Below are positions 36,499-45,580 of a DNA stretch of 64,000 bases, piece by piece. The first letter of the stretch is position 1. The number at the start of each line of letters is the position of its first letter. Position numbers and translations under genes: made by a program. Origin of the DNA: Alcaligenaceae bacterium (GTDB lineage: Bacteria > Pseudomonadota > Gammaproteobacteria > Burkholderiales > Burkholderiaceae_B); NCBI GenBank assembly GCA_013416395.1, contig JACCEP010000006.1:1-64000 (forward strand), in the 5' to 3' direction. Under the pieces are notes generated by a model, which saw only the letters and a program-made list of their open reading frames with translations, was not told where the DNA came from and did not search any database.

Positions 36499-36799
36499 GT
36501 TGGCCGCCAGCCTAGATGAGCTGTGCAAAGGAAGTGGCAGCAATAGCCGCGTATTTCATTTAAAGACTAAATTGCCCCAGAACACAGCAGATCATATTTG
36601 GATCAGTGCGCTCGCAGCAGAAGGCGGCTGGGCTGCTGTAAGGGTGCCGTGGCGATACGGCTCGGGCCGCTTTGAATAAATCCGTCTTTGACGATGCCGT
36701 TTGGTCTGTTGGGCCGCAGTGGTGTGTTCGTGTAACGCCGCATGCAATCATGGCAGTATGCTGTATGGTTCTGTTTTCTAGTATGACCACATTAGCCTG
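36499..36799. other. Intergenic region
   Basis: 301 bp between the LysR gene and the methyltransferase gene on the same strand. No gene, repeat or RNA recognised; the right half probably holds the promoter of the next gene. Confidence 0.4.
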
Positions 36800-37606
36800 A
36801 TGACTGAAGACCAAAAACTTACCTATATCATGCAGCATGTCTTTAACCCTGCCGCTCAGCCAAGTGCACCCAGCGCGGGCAGCATTAAGTTGCTCGAAGA
36901 CGATGGCGTGCGCTATCTGCATTTTGGGACGCCCTGGGTGCAGGGCGCCATGCGTCTTGACGCACCTTACGCCCTCGAAATTGAATACATCCAGCAAATG
37001 ATGATGTGGATGCTGTTTATGGATCAGCCCAGGCATATCGTGCAACTGGGTTTGGGGGCGGCTAGTCTTACCAAGTTTTGCTGGAAGCAGTTTCCAAAAA
37101 GCCGGGTAACGGCCGTTGAGCTCGACCCGGCCGTCATTGAAACCTGTCGTACACACTTTGGCCTGCCTGATGATGATGAGCGGCTCACCGTGTTGGCCAT
37201 GGACGCGCTGGACTTTGTTCAAGACCCGGCCCGGCATGGCACTATCGACATACTGCAAGTGGATCTTTACGATGCCCTGGCCGTTGGCCCGGTATTAGGT
37301 TCTGCCGAGTTTTATCAGGCGTGTGCTAACTGCCTGACGCCTGAAGGCATACTCACCATCAATCTTTTCTGTGATTACCCCGAGCATCTCGATCACCTGA
37401 ATGTCATCGGTGATGTTTTTCATGCCACAGCCAATCTGCCTGAGGTTCACGACGGCAATATTGTAGGCATTGCCTTCAAGAGCGCTCCTTCAATAGATTT
37501 CAGCGATTTGTACTGGCGAGCACATTGCATCGAAAAAAAATACGGCCTGAAGGCTGAATCGTGGGTTGACGGTTTAGAGGCATGGATGGCGGGTGTCGAT
37601 CGGTAA
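36800..37606 (+). CDS. Spermidine-synthase-like SAM-fold protein
   Basis: 268 residues. Rossmann methyltransferase fold with IVQLGLGAASLTKFCWKQFPKSRVTAVELDPAVIE (about 78-112) as the nucleotide-binding loop and LQVDLYDALAVGPVLGSAEFY as the active-site loop, close to SpeE. Whether it makes spermidine or is one of the SpeE-like proteins of unknown function cannot be settled; an N-terminal beta domain is only partly present. Followed by a terminator-like hairpin. Confidence 0.82.
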   Translation: MTEDQKLTYIMQHVFNPAAQPSAPSAGSIKLLEDDGVRYLHFGTPWVQGAMRLDAPYALEIEYIQQMMMWMLFMDQPRHIVQLGLGAASLTKFCWKQFPKSRVTAVELDPAVIETCRTHFGLPDDDERLTVLAMDALDFVQDPARHGTIDILQVDLYDALAVGPVLGSAEFYQACANCLTPEGILTINLFCDYPEHLDHLNVIGDVFHATANLPEVHDGNIVGIAFKSAPSIDFSDLYWRAHCIEKKYGLKAESWVDGLEAWMAGVDR

Positions 37607-37619
37607 AGGTTATGCTAGC

Positions 37620-37650
37620 GCAAACCCCTAGTTACCTAATAGGGGTTTGC
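37620..37650. terminator. Strong hairpin after the SpeE-like gene
   Basis: Perfect 11-bp arms GCAAACCCCTA and TAGGGGTTTGC around a 9-nt loop, 14 bp after the stop. Lacks a long T-run but is likely a transcript end. Confidence 0.65.
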
Positions 37651-37748
37651 AGAATACTGTATCGGACATTATTCATTTATTGTGCCGATCTTATGCGAGC
37701 TTGGTGCACCGACACTATCCCAGGCCTGCTTGGGTGGAGACCTAAGTT

Positions 37749-39101
37749 ATGAGCCTTTATCAGAAGTTGTTGCAGCGCGCCGAAGAGGGGCGCCCGGTTC
37801 GTGTGGCCTTAATTGGTGCCGGTAAGTTCGGCGCCATGTATCTTGCCCAAGTGCCGCGTACACCGGGCGTGCATGTGGTGGCCATTGCCGATCTTTCGCC
37901 TGTGGCTGCACGAGCCAACCTGCAACGTGTGGGGTGGGAGGCTGAACGCGCTCAGGCAAACTCAATGCAGCAGGCACTGGCCCAGGGCACCACCTGGATT
38001 ACTGACGATTGGCAAGCGCTGATGCGCGAGGATGCCGTCGATATTATTATCGAATGCACAGGCAACCCCATCGCTGCCGTCACGCATATATTAGCGGCCT
38101 TCGAGCATGGCAAGCATGTTGTCAACGTGACGGTCGAGGCAGATGCCTTTTGCGGTCCGCTGCTGGCACGCCGTGCGACTGAGGCCGGGGTTGTTTATTC
38201 GCTGGCCTTCGGCGATCAGCCTGCCTTGATTTGTGATCTGGTTGATTGGGCACGCACCTGTGGGTTTCCGGTGGTGGCAGCGGGGCGGGGCCATAAGTGG
38301 CTGCCTCATTTTTCTGAGTCAACCCCCGAAACCGTATGGGCAAACTACGGCCTCACGCCTGAGCAAGCTGCCCGGGGCGGGCTAAACCCCAAGATGTTCA
38401 ACAGTTTTCTTGATGGCTCCAAGCCATCGATTGAAAGTGCCGCTGTGGCCAACGCAACGGGCTTAACCGTGCCGTCCAATGGATTGCTGTATCCGCCAGC
38501 AAGCATAAAAGATATTCCGTACGTCACCCGTCCGATAAGCGAAGGCGGTGTGCTGGAGCGTAAGGGTATGGTCGAGGTGGTGTCCTCACTGGAACCAGAC
38601 GGGCGCGTCATCGACTATGACATCCGCATGGGTGTATGGGTTACGGTCGAGGGCGAAACAGAGTACATCCGCAACTGTTTTGAAGAGTACAACGCACACA
38701 CGGATCCGTCGGGGCGTTATTTCACGCTTTATAAGCGCTGGCATTTAATCGGGCTGGAAGTAGGCATGTCGGTCGCCAGCGTCGCCCTGCGTGGCGAGTC
38801 GACCGGTGTTGCGCTTAGCTGGCAAGCGGATGTCGTGGCAACGGCCAAGCGCGATCTTCAAGCCGGAGAAATGCTTGATGGCGAGGGTGGGTATACGGTG
38901 TGGGGCAAGCTCCTGCCAGCCGAGCGCTCGTTAGAACTGGGGGGTGTGCCCTTGGGACTGGCGCATGGCGTGAAACTGCTGCGGCCAGTTAAAAAAGGGC
39001 AAAGCCTTAGTTGGGATGATGTAGACATGGATGTGTCGACGCCTGCCTATAAACTGCGAAGAGAAATGGAATCCATGTATTCGATGGAACCGTCGTCATA
39101 G
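37749..39101 (+). CDS. NAD(P)-binding oxidoreductase with SAF domain
   Basis: 450 residues. N-terminal Rossmann domain (VALIGAGKFGAMYLAQVPRTPGV, 19-41) of the homoserine-dehydrogenase-like type, a central catalytic region (ECTGNP, GRGHKWLPHF), and a C-terminal SAF domain (about 365-440; ATAKRDLQAGEMLDGEGGYTVWG). Proteins of this layout act on sugar acids or related compounds in some pathways, but the substrate here cannot be named. Stand-alone gene; GGAG lies 9 nt before the ATG. Confidence 0.8.
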   Translation: MSLYQKLLQRAEEGRPVRVALIGAGKFGAMYLAQVPRTPGVHVVAIADLSPVAARANLQRVGWEAERAQANSMQQALAQGTTWITDDWQALMREDAVDIIIECTGNPIAAVTHILAAFEHGKHVVNVTVEADAFCGPLLARRATEAGVVYSLAFGDQPALICDLVDWARTCGFPVVAAGRGHKWLPHFSESTPETVWANYGLTPEQAARGGLNPKMFNSFLDGSKPSIESAAVANATGLTVPSNGLLYPPASIKDIPYVTRPISEGGVLERKGMVEVVSSLEPDGRVIDYDIRMGVWVTVEGETEYIRNCFEEYNAHTDPSGRYFTLYKRWHLIGLEVGMSVASVALRGESTGVALSWQADVVATAKRDLQAGEMLDGEGGYTVWGKLLPAERSLELGGVPLGLAHGVKLLRPVKKGQSLSWDDVDMDVSTPAYKLRREMESMYSMEPSS

Positions 39102-39125
39102 GCGTTTTTTGGTGGCGTAGTAATC

Positions 39126-39145
39126 AAGACGCGACCGCGTCTTTT
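39126..39145. terminator. Intrinsic terminator
   Basis: AAGACGC-gacc-GCGTCTT followed by TTT, 25 bp after the SAF-dehydrogenase stop. Confidence 0.75.
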
Positions 39146-39288
39146 ATTGTGGAGTGGCAGTGGCGCTGCGCTGACATAAATGTTTTTTATGCGGTGGATG
39201 ACAGGGCGACGAGTAGTACGAGCATACTTTTGGTTAAAGGTTAAACAAGAATGCGCGATAATGCGGTATTACTACTTTAAGCCTGACA

Positions 39289-40671
39289 ATGCCTCGTTTC
39301 CGCTTCAATTACATCGAACCCCTGGTCATGCTGGCCACTGTGCTGCAGTGGGTAGTGCTTGCGACCGTAACCGGAACCATTGTCGGAACCGGCACCAGTC
39401 TATTTCTGCACGGGCTATTCTTTTTTACCGATCGTGCCACGTTGGTGCCGCTGTGGGCGCAGGTCATATTGCTTCCCTTGGGTGGTTTGCTTAATGGCTT
39501 GCTGCTTTATTACGGTTACCGTCGTAATAAAACGGGGCTTAAAGACTCGGTCATCACGGCCGTGCATCAGCAGGCAGGGCGCATGCCGTTCAAGACCATG
39601 GCTATTAAGCCGCTGGCCGCCATCATTACGCTTTCATGCGGCGGTTCTGCAGGTAAGGAAGGCCCTTGTTCCCATATTGGCGGGTCGCTGGCCGCAGGCC
39701 TGGGTCGTGTGCTTGGGTTAAACCCAGAGCTGCAAAAGCGTATTGTCGCCTGTGGCATTAGCGCAGGTTTTGCCAGTGTGTTTGGTACGCCTATTGCGGG
39801 TGCTATTTATGGCGTAGAAGTGCTGGCAATAGGCCGCATTCGTCATGATTTTCTGTTCCCGGCCATTATTGCGGGCGTGGCTTCGTTCGAGATTAGCAAG
39901 CTTTGGGGCATCCCTTATCAATATTACGTAATACCAGGGTTGCCTGATTTTTCAGAGATTATCTTTCTCAAAACCATACTCATCGGCATCGCGTGCGGTC
40001 TTGCTGCCTGGCTATTCGTGGACCTCATTCGTTTTTCACGCAGCATGTTTGACCTGCTGCGTTCACGATTCAACATCTGGCCTCCGCTTATGCCTTTCAT
40101 CGGCGGCTGTTTGCTTACGGTGCTTGTGCTGTTCATACCCACCGATTACCTGGGGCTGAGCCTGCCGCTCATGGATCATGCACTCGAAGGGCAAGTCATG
40201 CCTTATATGGGCTTCTTCTGGAAGACGTTGCTCGTTGCCATTACGTTAGGCTCGGGGTTTTATGGCGGTATTGTGACGCCACAGTTTGTCATTGGTGCAC
40301 TGGTCGGCAGCGCGTGTGCGCCGATGCTGGGGTTAAGCCCTGCGCTGGGTGCGGCAGTAGGGCTGGTATCTGTTGTGGCCGCGGCGTCCAATACGCCTGT
40401 AGCCGCCATACTTATGGGTGTAGAGCTATTTGGGGGGCCTACAGGGACGGTCTATGTAGCGGGTGCCAGCATTGCGGCTTACCTGGTGATTGGTCATCGC
40501 AGCGTTTATCCTGATCAATTGATTGCGTACTCAAAATCTACCTGGATGCAGTTGCCGCCAGATCAGCCACTTGGGCAGGAAAAGGCCCGTCTTTCTTATG
40601 GCTTGTTAAAGTGGATAAGCAAATACCAGATTGGCCGAGTCTTGGAGCGCTTGCTGAAACGCCGACGCTGA
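39289..40671 (+). CDS. CLC-family chloride channel/transporter
   Basis: 460 residues, polytopic. The selectivity filter GSAGKEGPCSHIGG (about 119-132) holds the gating glutamate E124, equivalent to E148 of E. coli ClcA, and GSGFYGGIVTP is the second filter loop. At the position of the internal proton glutamate (E203 in ClcA) the motif PIAGAIYGVEV has valine (V178). In known CLCs a valine there goes with passive channels, so this may be a channel rather than an H+/Cl- exchanger. No CBS domain. No clear ribosome site. Confidence 0.88.
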   Translation: MPRFRFNYIEPLVMLATVLQWVVLATVTGTIVGTGTSLFLHGLFFFTDRATLVPLWAQVILLPLGGLLNGLLLYYGYRRNKTGLKDSVITAVHQQAGRMPFKTMAIKPLAAIITLSCGGSAGKEGPCSHIGGSLAAGLGRVLGLNPELQKRIVACGISAGFASVFGTPIAGAIYGVEVLAIGRIRHDFLFPAIIAGVASFEISKLWGIPYQYYVIPGLPDFSEIIFLKTILIGIACGLAAWLFVDLIRFSRSMFDLLRSRFNIWPPLMPFIGGCLLTVLVLFIPTDYLGLSLPLMDHALEGQVMPYMGFFWKTLLVAITLGSGFYGGIVTPQFVIGALVGSACAPMLGLSPALGAAVGLVSVVAAASNTPVAAILMGVELFGGPTGTVYVAGASIAAYLVIGHRSVYPDQLIAYSKSTWMQLPPDQPLGQEKARLSYGLLKWISKYQIGRVLERLLKRRR

Positions 40672-40689
40672 GCGGGGCGCTATCAAGAC

Positions 40690-40715
40690 GTGCCAGCTTG
40701 TCTTAAGGCACTTTT
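40690..40715 (+). terminator. Probable terminator after the CLC gene
   Basis: Arms GTGCC and GGCAC around a 12-nt loop, followed by TTTT. Lies 19 bp after the CLC stop. Confidence 0.5.
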
Positions 40716-40821
40716 AATCTGTACAAGTCTGTACTGGCGTATTATTGAAGAATAAAAGGTCTGTGGCAGGCGGGAATGCTAGTTGCTGGCCACTCTTAAA
40801 GATTTGCAGGAGTTTCAAACA

Positions 40822-43773
40822 ATGGCCCGCACCACGTTATCAAGACGTCAGTTTCTCAAAGCCGCAACGATTGCCGGCATCACAACCTACATTGCCCCCT
40901 TCGGTTCACCCGCCTATGCCGCGTTCATGGAGCAGAAGCTCCTGACGCCCATGCAGTGGGATCCTGCCACCGGCTTGGCCAGGTTTCGGGTCGATGGCAT
41001 CGCCAAAGTAACAGGCAGCAAGATTTTTGCCCGCGATATTCGTGCTCGTGATTTACCCAACTGGCCAGACCATCAAAGTCATGCCCTGATTTTGCGCACC
41101 ACGCGCGCTGATGCACGCTATACCGGCTTTGACCTCTCACGCCTGGACAAAACTACAAAACCCGATCGCGTGGTTACCGCAGAGGATCTCGCGCGAGATG
41201 GCGTGGCGTTTTCCGATTTTTATGGTGAAGACATGCTGCTGCCGGAAGGCAAAACGCCTGCCTATCTGGGGCATGCCGTCGCCATTTTGATCTTTCATGA
41301 TTTTGCGCGTTTTCGGCTTGCCAAAGATGCGTTGCAGTTTCAAGATGATGTCGTCAAGTACGGCGAGCATACCGGCCCTCTGGCCCGGGACCCATGGGGT
41401 ACGTTTCGCTATGTACGCGTGGGCGGCAAGAGCGGCTATGACGAGGATGTGTTCTCCAGCCTGAAGGATGCGCCGGTTTTTCCAAGCCAAATGCGTAAAC
41501 AGCTACCAGTCTGGCCAGACGGCAAGAACCATGGCGAGTTGGGCGAGGAGGGCATGTACCATGCGGGCCAGTTGCGAGAGGAAATGAGCAACCCGCCTGA
41601 AAATTGGCTTGTGCTTAACCGTCGGTATCAAACTCAGTCAGTAGATACGGCTGCGCTCGAGCCCGACAACGCCAACTGCTGGTATGACGAATCAAACGCC
41701 ACCATGCACATGGTGGTGCCCACCCAGTCGCCCACCGAGGTTGCGGCAACAGCAGCAGGCATGCTGGCCAAAAGTAATTTCAAGGCCAAAACGCTGGTCA
41801 TGCACCCCTGTTATACCGTGGGTTACGGCTCGAAAGACCATTGCAACATGCCTTTTTACGGGCTGGTCTGTGCGCTGTATGGCGAAGGTAAGCCTGTGCG
41901 CATTGCCAGTGATCGCTATGAGCAGTTTCAGACATCTCTGAAGCGGCATGCCTTTGATATGGATTATCACATTGGCGTGGACCGCAAGACAGGCCTGATT
42001 CAGTCCTGTGTGATTGATATGGTGGCCAATGGCGGTGGACGCTCCAATTTCTCGCCTTCGGTTGCCATGGTGGGTGCTACGGCCGCGCAATCTATTTATT
42101 ACCTGCCCAAGTCAGACATGACGTCCAGAGCCGACGCATCGCGTGCCGTGGACTGTGGTTCAGCGCGAGGTTACGGCACGCTGCAATCCATGGCCGCTAC
42201 GGAGATGCTCATGGATGAGCTGGCACACGAACTAGATATGGATCCTATTGAGTTCCGGCTTAAGAATGTGCTGAAAAGCGGTATGAAAAATACCCAAGGG
42301 GCCATCCCTGCCGGGCAAATCCGTGCCGAGGAAATTCTGGAAAAAGCCCGCAATCACCCAGTATGGGTGAACCGTGCACGACGCAAGGCAGAGTTTGAGG
42401 CAGATCGCCCAGGCAAACTTTACGGCGTGGGCTTTGCATGTGTTCAGAAGGATTTTGGTACGGGGGCAGAAAGCTCGTTTGCCAAGGTTGAAATCTCGCC
42501 CAAGGGCGAAATACTGCTACGTCATTCTGGCACGGAAATCGGCACAGGCATGAGTACTTCTCAGGCGCTGGCCTGTGTGCGCTGGCTGGGCCAGCCAGCA
42601 AGCAATATTGGCGTGGCTATCACCGACTGGCCTGATCTGCCCATGATCTCATCAGGTGATCCTTATCTGATGAGTCAGGACGATCAAGACAAGCTCTCGA
42701 CCAACCCGGCCTGGACGCCTGCGCTTGCGTCACCCGCCAGCGCATCCAACTCTGCGTTCTATTACACGCACACCACCCGGGAAGCCGCGCGTTTGGTTTT
42801 TGTACATGGAGTATGGCCGGCCGCGCAAGCTATCTGGTCTAGTGGTTTGGGGGGCGGCCAGGCCGCGCCCTACGTGGTGCGTCGCGAAGATGCGCGCTGG
42901 GAAAAAGGGTTGTTGACCGCAAATGGTATGCAGCCGCTCAGTCTGGAGCAGCTGGCAGCCAAAGCCCACGAAATGGGGCTCTTGGTCGGCGCAGTGGTGC
43001 ACGGCTTTAATCGCTGGCAGTGGACAGAGGCGGATTTCAACGTTGGCGAACAGACAGAGCGGTTGCCCTTGGACGGCATCGCTTTATGCTTTGGTGGGGG
43101 TGCGAACAAAACAGGTCAAAACTCAGAGACCGGATCGGACTCCAGCGCTAAAGCTAAAGAACCTGCCAGCCTTAAGTCCACAGGCGCCGGGGCGGGCGCG
43201 GCTGTAGTCAGTATTGATGCGGGAACAGATGATTCCCTGGGCACGAGGAGCATATCGGCCGGAAGCTACAAGGTCATAAACCGAAAGACCGTCTACTACC
43301 CGCCAGTTCAACGCAATAATGCCGCCGTCACCTACTACTCAGCAATGAGTGCATTAGCTGAAGTATCTGTGAATCGCGGCAGTGGTGAGGTCGAATTATT
43401 GAATCACCATTCGATTATCGAGTGCGGCAGCCTGTTGTCCCCCGAGCTGGTGTCGGGCCAGATTCAGGGCGGCATCGCCATGGGTATAGGTCATGCTTTG
43501 TACGAGTCGCTGCCGCTGTATGAAGATGGCCCTGGCAACGGCACGTGGAACTTCAATCGATACCATCTTCCGCGTGCCAAGGAAGTTGCGCTCTGGAAGC
43601 AGACGGCTGAGGTTTTGCCGCCGTTATCAGAAACTGACCCGCCCAAAGGCATGGCCGAGGTTGTGATGATCCCCATCGTGGCCGCTATCGTTACAGGCAT
43701 TACGCATGCCACAGGGCAGCGATTTTATTCTCTGCCTGTCACACCCGAGAAGATTCAGGAGGTCCTGGCATGA
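40822..43773 (+). CDS. Molybdopterin-binding subunit of a periplasmic xanthine-dehydrogenase-family hydroxylase
   Basis: 983 residues with a Tat signal (SRRQFLKA, residues 7-14), so it is exported folded. The aldehyde-oxidase-type Mo-binding domains follow in the IorB/isoquinoline-oxidoreductase arrangement; GSARGYGTLQSMAATEM contacts the cofactor and GMAEVVMIPIVAAI is near the C-terminal glutamate. A low-complexity insert (about 761-795, Ser/Gly/Ala/Lys) interrupts the second half. It is the first gene of an operon with 2Fe-2S, cytochrome c, XdhC and MocA genes. Substrate may be an aldehyde or N-heterocycle; not determinable. ATG at 40822 chosen for Tat motif and AGGAG. Confidence 0.9.
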   Translation: MARTTLSRRQFLKAATIAGITTYIAPFGSPAYAAFMEQKLLTPMQWDPATGLARFRVDGIAKVTGSKIFARDIRARDLPNWPDHQSHALILRTTRADARYTGFDLSRLDKTTKPDRVVTAEDLARDGVAFSDFYGEDMLLPEGKTPAYLGHAVAILIFHDFARFRLAKDALQFQDDVVKYGEHTGPLARDPWGTFRYVRVGGKSGYDEDVFSSLKDAPVFPSQMRKQLPVWPDGKNHGELGEEGMYHAGQLREEMSNPPENWLVLNRRYQTQSVDTAALEPDNANCWYDESNATMHMVVPTQSPTEVAATAAGMLAKSNFKAKTLVMHPCYTVGYGSKDHCNMPFYGLVCALYGEGKPVRIASDRYEQFQTSLKRHAFDMDYHIGVDRKTGLIQSCVIDMVANGGGRSNFSPSVAMVGATAAQSIYYLPKSDMTSRADASRAVDCGSARGYGTLQSMAATEMLMDELAHELDMDPIEFRLKNVLKSGMKNTQGAIPAGQIRAEEILEKARNHPVWVNRARRKAEFEADRPGKLYGVGFACVQKDFGTGAESSFAKVEISPKGEILLRHSGTEIGTGMSTSQALACVRWLGQPASNIGVAITDWPDLPMISSGDPYLMSQDDQDKLSTNPAWTPALASPASASNSAFYYTHTTREAARLVFVHGVWPAAQAIWSSGLGGGQAAPYVVRREDARWEKGLLTANGMQPLSLEQLAAKAHEMGLLVGAVVHGFNRWQWTEADFNVGEQTERLPLDGIALCFGGGANKTGQNSETGSDSSAKAKEPASLKSTGAGAGAAVVSIDAGTDDSLGTRSISAGSYKVINRKTVYYPPVQRNNAAVTYYSAMSALAEVSVNRGSGEVELLNHHSIIECGSLLSPELVSGQIQGGIAMGIGHALYESLPLYEDGPGNGTWNFNRYHLPRAKEVALWKQTAEVLPPLSETDPPKGMAEVVMIPIVAAIVTGITHATGQRFYSLPVTPEKIQEVLA

Positions 43774-44324
43774 GTGCAGCAAACATCAAAATTTCCATGA
43801 CCATCAATGGTGAGGCGGTTGGCCCGATAGAGGTGCCTGAGACCTTGATGATGCTGGATTTTCTGCACGAGTATGTAAACCTCACCGGTACGCGTCTGGG
43901 CTGTGGCCAGGGGGTATGCCGTGCCTGTGTGGTGATTCTTGATCGTGACAATAGTCACAGTGAAGAAATTCGCACCTGTATTACCGGGGTGGGCTACTTC
44001 AATGGGCGCAAAGTGCGGACAGTAGAAGGGCATGCGACGCGAGACGGTGAGGGCGCCGTCACCGCATTAACCCCTGTACAGCAGAAGTTTCTGGATTTCT
44101 ACAGCTTTCAGTGCGGCTACTGTACGCCTGGCTTTGTCAATGCCGCCACGGTGCTGGTCGAACGTCTCCAGCGCCAGCCCATCGCCCGTGATCAGGTAGA
44201 GAGTTATGTGACGGATGCCCTGAACGACCACATCTGTCGTTGCACCGGCTATGTGCGCTATCACCAGGCCGTAAAAGATGTCATCCTGAATACACCAGGG
44301 TTGATCATTGAGGAGCGCTCATGA
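43770..44324 (+). CDS. (2Fe-2S)-binding subunit of the molybdenum hydroxylase
   Basis: 184 residues. N-terminal ferredoxin-type cluster (CGQGVCRACVV, then RTCITG) and C-terminal helical cluster (QCGYCTPG, CRCTGY). The usual CGAC of the first cluster is CRAC here. Overlaps the large subunit by 4 bp (ATGA), so translation is coupled. It passes electrons from Mo to the cytochrome. It has no signal peptide and should ride out with the Tat-tagged large subunit. Confidence 0.93.
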   Translation: MSAANIKISMTINGEAVGPIEVPETLMMLDFLHEYVNLTGTRLGCGQGVCRACVVILDRDNSHSEEIRTCITGVGYFNGRKVRTVEGHATRDGEGAVTALTPVQQKFLDFYSFQCGYCTPGFVNAATVLVERLQRQPIARDQVESYVTDALNDHICRCTGYVRYHQAVKDVILNTPGLIIEERS

Positions 44325-45580
44325 AAACATCTACCGCACTGGGGGGGATAGTTATCCTGGTACTTATTGTGGGCGGCGCGGTTCTGTCGGGAATACTTGA
44401 TCCGGATTACGACACCTCTGCCATTGATACGCAAGGGCAGGCTCCCGACCAGCAACTGCTGGTGCGCGGAAAATACCTGGCGCAAGCGGGTGATTGTGCA
44501 GCCTGTCACACTACGAAAGACGGTGCTCCGTTTGCTGGCGGGGTGCCGGTGCCCACACCTTTTGGAACTATTTACGGTACAAACATTACTTCGGATCAGG
44601 AGCATGGCATAGGCGACTGGACCTCCGCTGATTTTTACAAAGTGCTGCACGATGGCATCTCGCCCGAGCACCCACTATACCCGGCCATGCCCTATACCTC
44701 TTATCGCGGTGTGTCGCGGGCCGATAGCGATGCCATCTTCGCCTACCTGCAAAGCGTGGAGCCAGCACCCACGCCTAACCGTGAAAACACCATATCCTTT
44801 CCGTTCAACATAAGGGCGTTGATGCGTGGCTGGAACCTGCTCTTTCTCAAAGATACGTTGCCGTCGGTGTCGAAAGGAGATTCTGATGAATGGGTGCGGG
44901 GCCGCTATCTGGTCAACGCGCTGGGGCATTGCACCGAATGCCACACACCCCGAGGTGAGCTGGGGCAACTGAAGCTGGGCAAGAGCTATGAGGGTGGGGC
45001 GGCGGAGGCGATTCATGCGCCGGACATTACGCCTGAGGCCCTGGCAGCAAGAGGCTGGACCGTCGAAGATCTGCAACGGTTTCTCGCAAAAGGTATCGCA
45101 CCACAAGGCTCTGCTTATGGGGGTATGTATGACGCCTTCCATCACAGTACGCGCTTTCTGTCCGAAGGTGATAACAAGGCCACGGTAAAATTCCTTACTG
45201 GCGATACACCCAAGCAGGCTGCCGTGTTCAAACCCGAGCCCGCAGCAGAAACACCTGAAAATTTGCGTGCAGGCCGCAGCCATTATCTGGCGCTGTGCGC
45301 CGGATGCCATGCCGCCAACGGGCAAGGCAAGCCCAATGTGACGGTTGCCCTTGCTGGCAATTCAACAGTCCGAAATCCTGATCCGCATAATCTCATTCAA
45401 GTTGTACTGCATGGATTGGACGCCAAGTCTTTCCCAGATCAACAGGGCCGGCAGGCCATGCCAGGGTTTAGCGACAAGCTGGATGATGAAGAGGTTGCAG
45501 AACTCGCCAATTATCTGCGAGGGGCGTTCGGTGGCCAGTCCTCTGACGTTACGGCTAAGACCGTTGTGGGAGCACACTGA
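44321..45580 (+). CDS. Triheme cytochrome c subunit
   Basis: 419 residues. N-terminal membrane anchor or signal (residues 7-26), then three c-heme sites: CAACH (59-63), CTECH (about 204) and CAGCH (about 326). This layout is that of the cytochrome subunits of membrane-bound dehydrogenases in which electrons pass to the quinol oxidase or cytochrome chain. Start overlaps the 2Fe-2S gene by 4 bp and its stop shares one base with the XdhC start (TGATG). Confidence 0.93.
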   Translation: MKTSTALGGIVILVLIVGGAVLSGILDPDYDTSAIDTQGQAPDQQLLVRGKYLAQAGDCAACHTTKDGAPFAGGVPVPTPFGTIYGTNITSDQEHGIGDWTSADFYKVLHDGISPEHPLYPAMPYTSYRGVSRADSDAIFAYLQSVEPAPTPNRENTISFPFNIRALMRGWNLLFLKDTLPSVSKGDSDEWVRGRYLVNALGHCTECHTPRGELGQLKLGKSYEGGAAEAIHAPDITPEALAARGWTVEDLQRFLAKGIAPQGSAYGGMYDAFHHSTRFLSEGDNKATVKFLTGDTPKQAAVFKPEPAAETPENLRAGRSHYLALCAGCHAANGQGKPNVTVALAGNSTVRNPDPHNLIQVVLHGLDAKSFPDQQGRQAMPGFSDKLDDEEVAELANYLRGAFGGQSSDVTAKTVVGAH

